From the NCBI RefSeq assembly GCF_045679555.1, contig NC_092099.1, positions 8,924,576-8,988,575 of the forward strand: a DNA stretch of 64,000 nt, read 5' to 3'. The first letter of the stretch is position 1. Every line of letters begins with the position of its first letter. Shown here piece by piece: positions 53,277-64,000 of the stretch. A model generated the notes under the pieces. That model was not told the origin of the DNA, did not search any database, and saw only the letters and a list, made by a program, of their open reading frames with translations. The translations under genes were made by a program, and so were the position numbers. Source of the stretch: Salvelinus alpinus (lineage: Eukaryota; Chordata; Actinopteri; Salmoniformes; Salmonidae).

Positions 53277-54630
53277 TAGGTAATTTGCCAGAGATAAAAT
53301 TACGTCAAATCACGTTATATCTACAGTAGCTTTGATTGGACATCATACTTTCACAATCTTAGCTAGCAAGCTAGCAGTCATCATCATGAATCAAGTCAAC
53401 AATCTACTGGGAAATCCTTTTCAATCCTTGTAATATGAAGATAAATAAATAAGATACATTTTTGATAAAACTTATAAACATTACACAACAAGAAGGAAAT
53501 CACAAATTCAACAATGAGTGGTTTGGAAGGAATTAGTGGCTAACTGCAAGCATTTCAAAGCAATCACAAGCCTGCTATTCAGTGGAGTGGGTGTGTGGTC
53601 CAAGTCTGGGTTTAAGGGTTTCTTTTCCAAGCTTAAAAGGATAAACATTCAACATTGGCCATGCTGTCAATCCAGCATGACTTCTGCCGCGCTAAAAACA
53701 ACTGGAAATCGCAGTTTGTGGGCACCGTTTGTCACTGTTATAGTGCAATTCATGTATTGTTTAGTGTTGTGTAGTGGCTTTGCTGGCATGCATCCCGCCA
53801 CTGATCTCATTGTGCTGTTGTAGATGGTGCTGTGAAGTCGCCCGCTATGATAGGGGTTTGGGGCTGTTTGGAGAGGTTGACCTCCATGGAAGGCTTTGTT
53901 GGGTGTAAAGTTAGGGCTGTTGCAGTGACCATATTACCGCCACTCCGGCAGTCATGACCACAGTCAAATTCCATGTGACAGTTGAGTCACCGTAATCTCC
54001 TCCTATATTCGCTCTGTACATGGAGCTGATGCGTTGATAGTAGGCCTACCCAACTCGCTCTACTGTCCCTCTAATCACTCTGACATCAATGCAATTGAAA
54101 ATCACATCAAACACTTATCATCAAAACAGTATTGTGCTTTTAAAACTCACCATCAGGCTACAATGTTTGACCTCACTGCGGTCGATCAATTTGAGGAAAG
54201 AAGTTCAACAACAGGTTGAAACTGAGTGGAAAACATGGTTGTTGTGCATCTTGTTTCAAAGGCAAACACAACGAAATAGATTAAGGTGATGATTAATTCA
54301 AAGCCTTTAGGATGTTGCATGTACAGTGGAAGACTCATACGCATATTAGAGCTTATGCATAGGCCTATATATGATCTCAAGCCCGAAAAAAAGCCTGAAT
54401 TAAAATAATTATTGTGCTGTTATACAATACATACTGTAGCCTAATAGCCTACCGCACGGTAAAATAAAATAAAAACATATTTAATTGGTCTAGCCTATAG
54501 GCTTCTCCAAAATTAAACAAACTCTAGTAATCACCTTTGAGGGTGGACTGTATTATTATGCATACTGGATGGACTGGTTACCTTATGCTCCAAACTTTAT
54601 ATACATTAGTCTGGGAGAGAACGTATAGGC

Positions 54631-54940
54631 CAGGGATCATTAACTAGATTCAGCCGTAGATCAAAATTACAAATAATTTGTAAACTGCATATTGACCACA
54701 GAAAGGCCAAACAGATATAATATTTGACTTAAACAGAATCATTTCAAACCTGGCTTACATTTGTATATGATCACGTCTATCTATTATGCATGGGAACACT
54801 TAGGAACAGATTTCCAAAATTAAAATCACTTTTTTATTTCCAACAAAATGTTTTGGTTTTGTTCTCAGAAAACTTGGGGGGCCAAATAAAAACTCCCGTG
54901 GGCAAAATTCAGCATGCAGGCCGGCAGTTGGGGAACCCTG
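54631..54940. mobile_element. hAT-type MITE, 310 bp
   Basis: Ends CAGGG...CCCTG with a perfect 8-bp duplication GTATAGGC at 54623-54630 and 54941-54948. Noncoding. Confidence 0.85.
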
Positions 54941-55674
54941 GTATAGGCCTAGGCGATGCTGTTGGTTCATTGATTGTGCAGGGCGGCTTACAGAGTATAG
55001 TTAGCCTACAATTATGGTGTATTTTGATTTGATTTTGAATAGCTTTTTTAATATTTTCATAATTAATAGGCAATTACCTGGTTTCCACTAAAAAGAGGAT
55101 GATCCCAGCTTTCTACTGCTACTATATTTATTTCTCAGCTGCTAATATTCAGCACATTGCTCTGCTGTAAAACCGGAGTAGATTACCAGCATGATTGAAA
55201 AAGGAACCGCAGGAAAGCGCAGCCTCCATTTGTTATTCAAGTGCATACGAATTACATGTCTTTTTTCCCCTGCCCCTGTTCCTGCCCATTTGATAATGGC
55301 CCATTCTAAATTTAAACTAATTTCACTGATTTGTAAAGACGAGATTCAATTGAGAATAGTCTGATGGGCGAGAATATTATCACTTGAGAGAACAGCACAG
55401 CATGTGAAGCCTGAGGCAAGGAACCGAGTGATAGCTTTTTTTGTGACTTTTTCCAAATGATCAATATAGCAAAGTCATGCAGCCCATATATGTTTTTATT
55501 TCTAAGACATTCTAAGGTTTGTATGATTCACAACTAAACTTGCCAAATAACTCTAAATCTAGTGGATAGGTCGCTCAACTTAGCTCATATGCGCACTTGC
55601 TTAGGAATGGGAAAAATATCCTTTCTATTTTTTTCAGCTAAGTTCAATTATATTCTTCTTACTGTAAAATCCTA

Positions 55675-55805
55675 TAATTAAACAATAAGGCCAGGGGAGG
55701 TGTGGTATATGACCAATATACCACGTCTAAGGGCTGTTCTTTATCACAACGCAACACAGAGTGCCTGGATACAGCCCTTAGTCGTGGTATATTGGCCATA
55801 TACAG
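55675..55805. mobile_element. Fold-back MITE, second copy
   Basis: Inverted halves GTGTGGTATATGACCAATAT and TCGTGGTATATTGGCCATAT around a short spacer; related to 12884-13055. Confidence 0.8.
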
Positions 55806-56155
55806 TATATTCAATTTCATTATTTATACTTTTTTTTAAATGTAGATGTTCCAAAGTCGCGCATCAGTGGCTTGTAGCCCTATGCGTGGAGGCCTGGAGA
55901 TGCTAAAGTGTTTATGTTAATTAACGGTCAATTACATTGAGACCGGTAGTCCTTTGCATGACAGTTACCTTCTGACAACATTTCATGACCGCCACAGCCC
56001 TAGGTCAAGTCCCCCCTCTCACCGCCCAAATTTGATTTGATGACCTGCCCTGGGGACTCTGGGTCCTATTTGTCAACCCTACCACACTCTTTCTTGTTAT
56101 GTTAAAGCAGAGAGGAGGAGCGGTCCTCTCTAATAGGATAGGGTGACATGGAATC

Positions 56156-56665
56156 AGTGGTGTAAAGTACATAAGTATGTTTTGGGAGGTATCTGTACTT
56201 TACTATATATATTTTTGACAACTTTTCATTTTACTTCACTACATTCCTAAAGAAAATAATGTACTTACTCCATACATTTTCCCAGAAACCCATAAGTACT
56301 CGTTACATTTTGACAGGAAAATGGTCCAATTTGCACACTTATCAAGAGAACATCCCTGGTCATCCATACTACCTCTGATCTGACAGACTCACTAAACATA
56401 AATGCTTTGTTTGTAAATGATGTCTGAGTGTTGGAGTGTGCCCCTGGCTATGCGTAAATAAATAAAAACTTGAAAATTGTGACGTCTGGTTTGCTTAATA
56501 TAAGGAAAATGAAATTATTTATACTTTTACTTTAGATACTTAAGTATATTTAGCAATTCCATTTACTTTTGAAACTTAAGTATATTTAAAACCAAATACT
56601 TTTAGACTTTTACTCAAGTAGTATTTTACTGGGTGACTTTCCCTTTTACTTGAGTCATTTTAAGT
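56156..56665. mobile_element. MITE-like teleost repeat
   Basis: Begins CAGTGGTGTAAAGTACATAA and has blocks GGTATCTGTACTTTACTAT and TTTTACTCAAGTAGTATTTT. A fragment of its inverted end is at 60282-60323. No coding capacity. Confidence 0.6.
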
Positions 56666-57142
56666 GTAGTCTGGTCCAGGGGTGTGACGATGAATGGCAA
56701 GGCACTGGAGCGATGAACCGCCCTTGCCGTCTCTGTCTGGCCAGCTCCCCTCTCTCCACTGGGATTCTCTGCCTCTGACCGTATTACGGGGGCTGAGTCA
56801 CTGGCTTACTAGTGCTCTTTCATGCATTCCCTAGGAGGGGTGCGTCACTTGAGTGGGTTGAGTCACTGACGTGATCTTCCTGATTTTTTCCTCCTGCGGT
56901 GGAGGAGATCTTCATGGGCTATACTCAGCCTTGTCTCAGGGTAGTAAGTTGGTGGTCTGTTGATATCCCTCTTGTGGTGGGGGCTGTGCTTTGGCAAAGT
57001 GGGTGGGGTTATATCCTGCCTGGTTGGCCCTGTCCGGGGGTATCGTTGGACGGGGTCACAGTGTCCCCCCCCCCCCCTGTTTCTGCAATAGCCTGTGCTG
57101 GGGGACTAGGGTCAGTCTGTTATATCTGGTGTAATTATCCTG

Positions 57143-57219
57143 TGATCAAATCAAAGTTTATTTGTCACGTACGCCGAATACAACAGGTACAGTGAAATGC
57201 TTACTTACAGGCTCTAACC
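57143..57219 (-). mobile_element. LINE 3'-end fragment
   Basis: ATCAAATCAAAGTTTATTTGTCACG (in part), then GTACAGTGAAATGCTTACTT, the minus-orientation end of a common salmonid LINE. Confidence 0.65.
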
Positions 57220-58147
57220 TTATCTGGTGTCCTGTGTGAATTTAAGTATGCTACCTCTAATTCTCTCTCTCTCCTTCTCTCCCTCCCTCCCCTCCCAGAG
57301 GATCCTAGGACCATGCCTCAGGACTACCTGGCCCGATGACTCCTGGCTGTCCCTTGTCCAGCTGGTTGTGCTGTTGGTCCAGTTTCAACTGTTCTGCCTG
57401 CAGCTATGGAACCCTGACCTGTTCACCGGACATGCTACCTTGTCCCAGACCTGTTGTTTTCTACTCAATTTCAATTAAATTTAAGGGCTTTATTGACATG
57501 GGAAACATATGTTAACACTGCCAAAGCAAGTGAATTAGATAATAAACAAATGTGAAATAAACAATCAAATTGAACAGTAAACATTACACTCACAGAAGTT
57601 CCAAAAGAATAAAGACATTTCAAATGTCATATTATTTCTATATACAGTGTTGTAACGATGCGCAAATAGTTAAAGTACAAAAGGGAAAATAAATAAACAT
57701 AAATATGGGTTGTATTTACAATGGTGTTTGTTCTTCACTGGTTGCCCTTTTCTTGTGACAACAGGTCACAAATATTGCTGCTGTCATGGCACAATGTGGT
57801 ATTTCACACAGTAGATATGGGAGTTTATCAAAATTGGGTTTGTTTTTGAATTCTTTGTGGGTCTGTGTAATCTGAGGGAAATATGTGTCTCTAATATGGT
57901 CATACATTTGGCAGGAGCTTAGGAAGTGAAGCTCAGTTTCCACCTCATTTTGTGGTCAGTGTGCACATAGCCTGTCTTCTCTTGAGAGCCAGGTCTGCCG
58001 ACGGCGGCCTTTCTCAATAGCAAGGCTATGCTCACTGAGTCTGTACATAGTCAAAGCTTTCCATAGGTTTGGGTCAGTCACAGTGGTCAGGTATTCTGCC
58101 ACTGTGTACTCTCTGTTTAGGGCCAAATAGCATTCTTGTTTGCACAG

Positions 58148-58805
58148 TTATTTTGTTGATTCTTTCCAATGTGTCAAGTAATTATCTTTTTGTTTTCTCA
58201 TGATTTGGTTGGGTCTAATTGTGTTGCTGTCCTGGGACTCTGTGGGGTCTGTTTGTGAACAGAGCCCCAGGACGAGCTTGCTTAGGGAACTCTTCTCCAG
58301 GTTGATGGCTTTGTTATGGAAGGTTTGGGAATCGCTTCCTTTTAGGTGGTTGTAGAATTGAACGTCTCTTTTCAGGATTTTGATAATTAGAGGGTATCGG
58401 CATAATTCTGCTCTGCATGCATTATTTGGTGTTTTACGTTGTACACTGAGGATATGTTTGCAGAATTCTGCATGCAGAGTCTCAATTTGGTGTTTGTCCC
58501 ATTTTGTGAATTCTTGGTTGGTGAGCGGAACCCAGACCTCACAACCATAAAGGGCAATGGGTTCTATAACTTTTAGCCAGATCCTACTTGGTATGTCGAA
58601 TTTATATAATGTTGTATGTTTTTCTCCCAACACCACTTTCCATCAATTTGTATAGCTGACCCTCATGCCAAATTGAGTCAAAGGCTTTTTTGAAATCAAC
58701 AAAGCATGAGAAGACTTTGCCTTTGTTTTGGTTTGTTTGTTTGTCAATTCGGGTGTGCAAGGTTGAATACGTGGTCTGTGTTACGGTAATTTGGTAAAAA
58801 GCCAA
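58148..58805 (-). pseudogene. LINE reverse transcriptase with core deletion
   Basis: Frame one has FSCFVDFKKAFDSIWHEG (first RT aspartate) and stops at KTYNII (58602). Frame two starts with KFDIPSRIWLKVIEPIALYG, CEVWVPLTNQEFTKWDKHQI and NACRAELCRYPL, the C-terminal domain. The segment that should hold the catalytic FADD/YADD box is deleted between them (about 58610-58640). Confidence 0.85.
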
Positions 58806-58961
58806 TTTGACATTTGCACATTGTTTTCACTGAGGAAATGTATGAGTCTGCTGTTAATGATAATGCAGAGTATTTTCCCAAGGTTGCTTTTGGCGCCCTA
58901 TCCAACGGTAGTTATTGGGGTCAAATGTGTCTTCACTTTTGTGGATTGGGTTGATCAGTCC

Positions 58962-59330
58962 TGTCACGACTTCTCCCGAAGTCGGTTCCTCTCCTTGTTC
59001 GGGCGGTGTTCGGCGGTCGACGTCACCGGTCTTCTAGCCATCGCCGATCCATTTTTCATTTTCCAATTGTTTTGTCTTGTTTTCCCACACACCTGGTTTT
59101 CATTTCCCTCATTACGTGTTGTGTATTTAACCCTCTGTTCCCCCCATGTCTTTGTATGGTATTGTTTGTTTGTAAGTGCTTGTGCACATGTTGACTGGTG
59201 CGCGTCGGGTTTTGTACCCAAGTTGTTATTTTCTTGATGCCGTTGGTTTTGGAATTAAACTGGTCCGGCTATTACCTAGTTCTGCTCTCCTGCGTCTGAC
59301 TTCCCTGCCACCAGTTACGCACCCCTTACA
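58962..59330 (+). mobile_element. Solo LTR, 369 bp
   Basis: Starts TGTCACGACTTCTC, ends CACCCCTTACA, with duplication AGTCC at 58957-58961 and 59331-59335. Poly(A)-like AATTAAA near 59254. Related to 10854-11244 but much better preserved. Confidence 0.92.
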
Positions 59331-60281
59331 AGTCCTTGGTTCCAAATATTGGGGAAGATGCCAGAGCTAAGGATGATGTTAAAGAGTTTAAGCCAATTGG
59401 AATTTGTTGTCTGTATATTTTATAATTTCACACAACACCACAGGCTTTTTTTGAGTTGGAGGGTTTTTATTTTGTCCTGTAGTTCATTCAATGTAATTGG
59501 AGAATCCAGTGGGTTCTGGTAGTCTTTAATAGTTGATTCTAAGATTTGTATTTGATCATGTATATGTTTTTGCTTTTTGTTCTATGTTATAGGGCCAAAT
59601 ATATTGGAGAAGTGGTTTACCCATACATATCGGTTTTGTATAGATAACTCTTCGTGTTGTGGTTTGTTTAGTGTTTTTCAATTTTCCCAGAAGTGGTTTG
59701 ATTTTTTGAAATCAAATCAAATTTTATTGTATGATAGGGAAGCTGAGAGGTCAAATATACTGTTTCGGTTTTCTACTGTCAAGTTTACACCTTCACTATT
59801 ACAGTGGAATGTTTTGATTGTTTCTCTCTCCCTGTCTCTACCGCAACTACTTTTTCAACCTCTGAATGCTTGGCTATGAAAAGCCAACTGACATTTACTC
59901 CTTCGGTACTGACCTGTTGAACCTTCTACAACCACTGTGATTATTATTTGACCCTGCTGGTCATCTATGAACTTTTGAACATATTGAAGAAGAATCTGGC
60001 CTTAATGACCATGTACTCTTATAATCACCCGGCACAGCCAGAAGAGGAATGGCCACCCCTCAGAGCCTGGTTCTTCTCCATGTTTCTTCCTAGGTTCCTG
60101 CCTTTCTAGGGAGTTTTTCCTAACTACCGTGCTTCTACATCTGCAATGCTTGCTGTTTGGGGTTTTAGGCTTGCTTTGGGGTTTTTGGGTTGCTGTATAA
60201 GCACTTTGTGACATCTGCTTATGTAAAAAGTGTTTTATAAATACTGTACATTTGATTTGATTTTCTATTACGGTGTCATTA

Positions 60282-60323
60282 CTTTTACTCAAGTATGGCA
60301 ATTCAGTACTTTTTCCATCACTG
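60282..60323 (-). mobile_element. MITE end fragment
   Basis: GTACTTTTTCCATCACTG terminus related (inverted) to the start of 56156-56665. Confidence 0.5.
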
Positions 60324-60324
60324 C

Positions 60325-61190
60325 ATGGAATAGGGGGTAGCGGTCCTGAGTAGAAACCCTCGAACACAAAAGCACTGCACTGACATTATTTATGGATTTC
60401 TCATGACCAATGTCAGTGAGCGCCTTTGGGGTCTAAGAATGGACAGAATGGCTGCCTTCTGTCAGATAAGCACTGTGAAAAGGGAGTCTTGCACAATGTG
60501 ACCAAAGGCAGAAAAAGGCAGAAACTTTAGCACAATAAACAAGTGATACTCTGCAAGGACAGTGTACAAGCAACCTCTGAATGTACGAGTGCTTTTCACT
60601 TTCAAACCAGTTGATGATTTGCAGCTATCGTGAGATCTGTTTGTTCAATCTTTCATGATATGAGTGACAACAAGCAGATCAAATTATACCACACTACAGG
60701 TTCCCATATAATATTAATGAACACTGTATTTGAAGTACAGGTGTGGTTTCGCATCAATATCCAATTACAATATTTGTGAAAGAAACAGCATGCGGGTTTA
60801 GATAGGGCTGGTTTTAACACCAGTGTGGGTTACCTTCATCAACAATTGATTGACTTGGGGCCAACGTATTTTATTGCAAAACAATACGCAGGAAATATAG
60901 TTGATGCACCACAATGGTGTGTTAGCTGATGAGGTGAGAAATCAAGCAACTTGTAAGAATGCGCAATAGACAGTATATTTTGATTCATTGTCAAAGTTCT
61001 TACTTACTTATAATTTGAAGTCAAATATAACCGTTTTTATTTGTTATAAAATATAAAACAGAAGTTGATACACTTGCTAATTGCTGTCTACGTCGTCATT
61101 TGTATTTACGCTGCTAAACTGCTCTTCTAAAATGGCACTAGTAGTGTTCGACCCCAGCCCAAACGCCCCCTCCCACACACCCCTGTCATG
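60325..61190. other. Unassigned, no gene seen
   Basis: No recognised repeat over about 860 bp, which is unusual here. It adjoins the candidate promoter at 61191 and could be its upstream regulatory region. Confidence 0.35.
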
Positions 61191-61232
61191 GGCCAGATAT
61201 AAACCAGCAATGTTTCCACACAAACACAGCTA
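61165..61232 (+). promoter_or_regulatory. Candidate TATA promoter
   Basis: CCCCCTCCCACACACCCCTG (CACCC/GC-box-like, about 61166-61185) is followed by ATATAAA with TATAAA at 61198-61203. Transcription would start near 61228-61233. The combination of spaced boxes, downstream leader, ATG and splice donor is what suggests a real promoter. Confidence 0.4.
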
Positions 61233-61305
61233 GTCATGCTCTCTCTTTCCAAGGCATTTTAGCATTCTGAGACAGTTGCTACTCCGAGCTACATACCAAC
61301 AACGC

Positions 61306-61353
61306 ATGACTAAGACTGCTGTCTCATTTGTTAGGGAAGACATTGCTACCACT
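61306..61353 (+). CDS. Candidate first coding exon, 16 codons
   Basis: ATG at 61306 opens MTKTAVSFVREDIATT and runs straight into a consensus donor GTAAGT at 61354 in phase 0. The 5' leader from about 61230 has a short upstream ORF (61236-61262, 8 codons). I do not recognise the protein and cannot identify a second exon before the window end. It could be chance. Confidence 0.3.
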
Positions 61354-61590
61354 GTAAGTTGACTCACACCAAACAAAACGGTTGTAAACTAATTTGATGA
61401 GTATTGTGCTTTTGGAGCTTCTGGGGAAAAGGTTTACCTGACCTACTGTATGCACTGTGGTGTAACTATAAGCTTCTCTGAGCCCCTAAGTTAAATTGTT
61501 GATACCACTGCCTAGGCAAGAGGGGAGAGCCGGATGGAATAGACACACGCCAGATGCAGGAGAGAACATCCCCTCTAAACACACACACCG
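61354..61590. other. Unassigned; intron of the candidate gene if real
   Basis: No feature recognised. Confidence 0.3.
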
Positions 61591-61690
61591 GGGCGGCAGG
61601 TAGCCTAGCGGATGGAGCTTTGGGCCAGTAACCGAAAGGTTTCTAGTTCAAATCCCTGTGCCGACAAGGTAAAAAATATGCTGATCTGAC
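61591..61690 (+). mobile_element. tRNA-derived SINE head
   Basis: GGGGCGGCAGGTAGCCTAGC, then B box AGTTCAAATCCCTG and CCGACAAGGTAAAAAATATG. Same head as 48624-48818, but the following sequence (GAGCAAGGCACTTAGCCC) differs and the shared tail is absent. Confidence 0.75.
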
Positions 61691-61932
61691 CTTGAGCAAG
61701 GCACTTAGCCCTTATTGCTCCAGGGTCACAGTCAGAAATGTCTCATCCCTCTCCGAGGGTGTCTCGGGGGGTGTTGAGATATGATTCCCTAAATTACTTA
61801 GACACACAGAGAGACAAACTACAAGTCAAACATTTTAGAACACCTACTCATTCAAGGGGGTTTCCTTTATTTTTACTATTTTCTACATTGTAGAATAATA
61901 GTGAAGGAATCAAAACTATGAAATAACACATA

Positions 61933-63532
61933 CAGTTGAAGTCGGAAGTTTACATACACCTTAGCCAACTACATTTAAACTCAGATTTTCACAATTCCTG
62001 ACATATAATACAAGTAAAAATTCGCTGTTATAGGTCAGTTAGGATCACCACTTTATTTTAAGAATGTGAAATGTCAGAATAATAGTAGAGAGAATGATTT
62101 CAGCTTTTATTTCTTTCATCACATTCCCAGTGGGTCAGAAGTTTACATACACTCAATTAGTATTTGGTAGCATTGCCTTTAAATTGTTTAACTTGTGTCA
62201 AACGTTTCGGGTAGCCTTCCACAAGCTTCCCACAATAAATTGGGTGAATTTTGGCCCATTCCTCCTGACAGAGCTGGTGTAACTGAGTCAGGTTGTAGGC
62301 CTCCTTGCTCACACACGCTTTTTCACTTCTGCCCACAAATTCTCTCTAGGATTGAGGTCAGGGCTTTGTGATGGCCACTCCAATACCTTGACTTTGTTGT
62401 CCTTAAGCCATTTTGCCATAACTTTGGAAGTATGCTTGGGGTCATTGTCCATTTGGAAGACCCATTTGCGACCAAGCTTTAACTTCCTGACTGATGTCTT
62501 GAGATGTTGCTTCAATATATCCACATAATTGTCCTGCCTCATGAAGCCATCTAGTTTGTGAAGTGCAACAGACCCTCCTGCAGCAAAGCACCCCCACAAC
62601 ATGATGTTGCCACCCCCGTGCTTCACGGTTGGGATTCATTTTTGTTTCATCAGACCACAACCCACATTCATAAAGAAGGACTACTGATGGACCTAGAATT
62701 ACATTTCTCCAAAAATTACGATCTTTGTCCCCATGTGCAGTTGCAAACGGGTGTCTGGCTTTTTTATGGCAGTTTTTGAGCAGTGGCTTCTTCCTTGCTG
62801 AGCGGCCTTTCAGGTTATGTCGATATAGGACTCGTTTTACTGTGGATAAAGATACTTTTGTACCTGATTCCTAGAGCATCTTCACAAGGTCCTTTGCTGT
62901 TGTTCTGGGATTGATTTGCACTTTTCGTAACCAAAGTACGTTAATCTCTAGGAAACAGAATGCGTCTCCTTCCTGAGCGGTATGACGGCTGCGTGGTGTT
63001 GGTGTTTATACTTGCGTACTATTGTTTGTACAGATGAACGTGGTACCTTCAGGCGTTTGGAAATTGCTCCCAAGGATGAACCAGACTTGTGGAGGTCTAC
63101 AATCTTCTTTCTGAGGTCTTGGCTGATTTCTTTTGATTTTCCCATGATGTCAAGCAAAGAGGCACGGAGTTTGAAGGTAGGCCTTGAAATACATCCACAG
63201 GTACACCTCCAATTGACTCAAATTATATCAATTAGCCTATCAGAAGCTTCTAAAGCCATGACATCATTTTATGGAATTTTCCAAGCTGTTTAAAGGCACG
63301 TCAACTTAGTGTATGTAAACTTCTGACCCACTGGAATTGTGATACAGTGAATTATGAGCGAAATAATCTATCTGTAAACAATTGTTGGAAAAATTACTTG
63401 TGCCATGCACAAAGTAGATGTCCTAACCGACTTGCCAAAACTTTAGTTTGTTAACAAGAAATTTGTGGAGTGGTTGAAAAACAAGTTTTAATGACTCCAA
63501 CCTAAGTGTATGTAAACTTCTGAATTCAACTG
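61933..63532 (-). mobile_element. Full-length Sleeping Beauty-type Tc1 (1600 bp)
   Basis: Ends CAGTTGAAGTCGGAAGTTTA and AACTTCTGAATTCAACTG, with TA on both sides (61931-61932, 63533-63534). Internal direct repeats are near 62135 and 63320. The transposase is on the minus strand and broken (see 62309-63145). Confidence 0.93.
62309..63145 (-). pseudogene. Tc1 transposase pseudogene
   Basis: The start at 63145 gives [20 protein letters not shown] and a good first helix-turn-helix up to VRKYKHQ, where the frame shifts. The catalytic half resumes at 62626 ([49 protein letters not shown]). The codon before the catalytic Glu is Arg rather than the usual Ile. A deletion also removes part of the first-Asp region. 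Confidence 0.88.
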
Positions 63533-63878
63533 TATGGAATCATGTAGTAACCAAAAAAGTGTTAAACAAATCAAAATAGATTTATGTTTAGGTTATTCAA
63601 AGTGGCCAAATGGACAGTGACCCAACAAACCTCCAGGCTATTTGACCAAGAAGGAAAGTGATGGAGTGCTGCATCAGATGACCTGGCCTCCACAATCACC
63701 CGACCACAACCCAATTGCGATGATTTGGGATGAGTTGAATCGCAGAGTGAAGGAAAAGTAGCCAACAAGTGAACTCCTTCAAGACTGTTGGAAAAGCATT
63801 CCAGGTGAAGCTGGTTGAGAGAATGCCAAGCATATGCAAAGCTGTCATCAAGGCAAAGGGCACTAATAATAATAATAA

Positions 63879-64000
63879 GTATGCATCCCAAATTACACCT
63901 TATTCCCAAAGGTATTGCACTATATAGGGAATAGGATGCCATTTTTGACTCAGACTAAGTGTGTCACATTCATAAGGAAGAACTACTGAAGGAACTAGAA
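63879..64000. other. Unassigned window end
   Basis: No feature recognised. Confidence 0.4.

Larger units (their letters stand above)
51000..53840. mobile_element. Older repeat hosting nested LTR, LINE and SINE
   Basis: Flanks 51000-51081 and 53077-53840 join into one known-looking salmonid repeat (GTGATTGGCTC + AGTGTTTTGTCACTC). It is interrupted by the LTR 51082-53076 and by a SINE tail at 53207-53276. No coding capacity recognised, class unknown. Confidence 0.5.
53912..56002. mobile_element. hAT-like element with nested insertions
   Basis: Inverted termini TAGGGCTGT (53912) and ACAGCCCTA (56002) with further subterminal similarity (GCAGTGACCA / CATGACCGCC). No intact transposase. It contains a hAT MITE at 54631-54940 and a fold-back MITE at 55675-55805. 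The target duplication was not resolved, so the superfamily is tentative. Confidence 0.5.
57474..59822 (-). mobile_element. Deleted non-LTR retrotransposon
   Basis: The 3' end (GGGCTTTATTGACATGGGAA on plus) is at 57480-57500. Minus-strand RT fragments are at 58805-58602 and 58636-58148, and further upstream coding traces with NPLDSPITLNELQDKI lie in 59340-59560. The solo LTR 58962-59330 interrupts it. Clade not resolved. Confidence 0.8.
56685..60264 (+). mobile_element. Large salmonid repeat hosting nested LINE and LTR
   Basis: Three blocks, 56685-57142, 57220-57473 and 59823-60264, read on as one repeat. Recognisable strings are GGTGCGTCACTTGAGTGGGT, CTATGGAACCCTGACCTGTT, AAAAGCCAACTGACATTTAC and the 3' end TGTTTGGGGTTTTAGGC...TTTGATTTGATT. 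The interruptions are a LINE tail (57143-57219) and a LINE (57474-59822). No protein-coding frame. Confidence 0.6.
61833..63878 (+). mobile_element. Tc1-like relic split by another Tc1
   Basis: The left block (61833-61932) is the CCTACTCATTCAAGG end of the family at 7642-9129. The right block (63535-63878) continues with TGGAATCATGTAGTAACC and then jumps to the transposase C-terminal part (SPDHNPIAMIWDELNRRVKE, then a stop). It is split at a TA by 61933-63532, and the true right end is lost. Confidence 0.82.

Overview
This is a vertebrate nuclear window, almost certainly from a salmonid fish (Oncorhynchus/Salmo/Salvelinus group; the species cannot be told from sequence alone). The evidence is one spliced gene with GT-AG introns, many Tc1-like transposons of the Sleeping Beauty-related type, HpaI-like and other salmonid-type SINEs sharing one LINE-like 3' tail, and long dinucleotide microsatellites. 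Nothing bacterial, phage-like or CRISPR-like is present.

Gene content. The only complete host gene is ddx18 (plus strand, coding 24181-38584, 14 exons, 657 codons), an ATP-dependent DEAD-box RNA helicase of ribosome biogenesis. All helicase motifs are intact and all 13 introns are GT-AG. Its short 5' flank has a canonical CACGTG E-box 22 bp before the ATG and a CTCF-like core. The 3'UTR has an ATTAAA poly(A) signal at 38956. A second possible host gene start, with TATA box, 5'UTR, 16-codon first exon and GTAAGT donor, lies at 61191-61353; I do not recognise the gene.

Layout. 1-24 kb: TE-rich flank with a Ty3/gypsy-like LTR element inserted in a Tc1 relic (2360-5402), a 221-bp AG microsatellite (6745), Tc1 copies at 7642, 11325, 17483, 20268 and 23243, a solo LTR (10854), and an LTR-retrotransposon remnant with an in-frame proline-rich coding minisatellite (14738-17152). 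24-39 kb: ddx18, whose introns hold a MITE (intron 3), a truncated hAT element with a BED-finger remnant (intron 5), Tc1 pieces (intron 6), a tRNA-derived SINE (intron 9), and in intron 12 a 5S rRNA-derived SINE, a pogo-like element with an uninterrupted 439-aa transposase, and another Tc1. 39-47.5 kb: a Tc1 cluster with an intact 340-aa DD34E transposase between near-identical 198-bp inverted repeats, next to a mosaic of broken Tc1 families. 48-64 kb: SINEs, three LINE families, solo LTRs, hAT-like elements and nested insertions up to three levels deep.

How it fits together. The biology is one housekeeping gene embedded in layered transposons. Family names beyond the superfamily level come from memory of salmonid repeats, not from a search. 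I found no previously undescribed multi-gene system. The points most worth checking are the two uninterrupted transposase ORFs, the E-box in the ddx18 promoter, the candidate first exon at 61.3 kb and the datable nested insertions.
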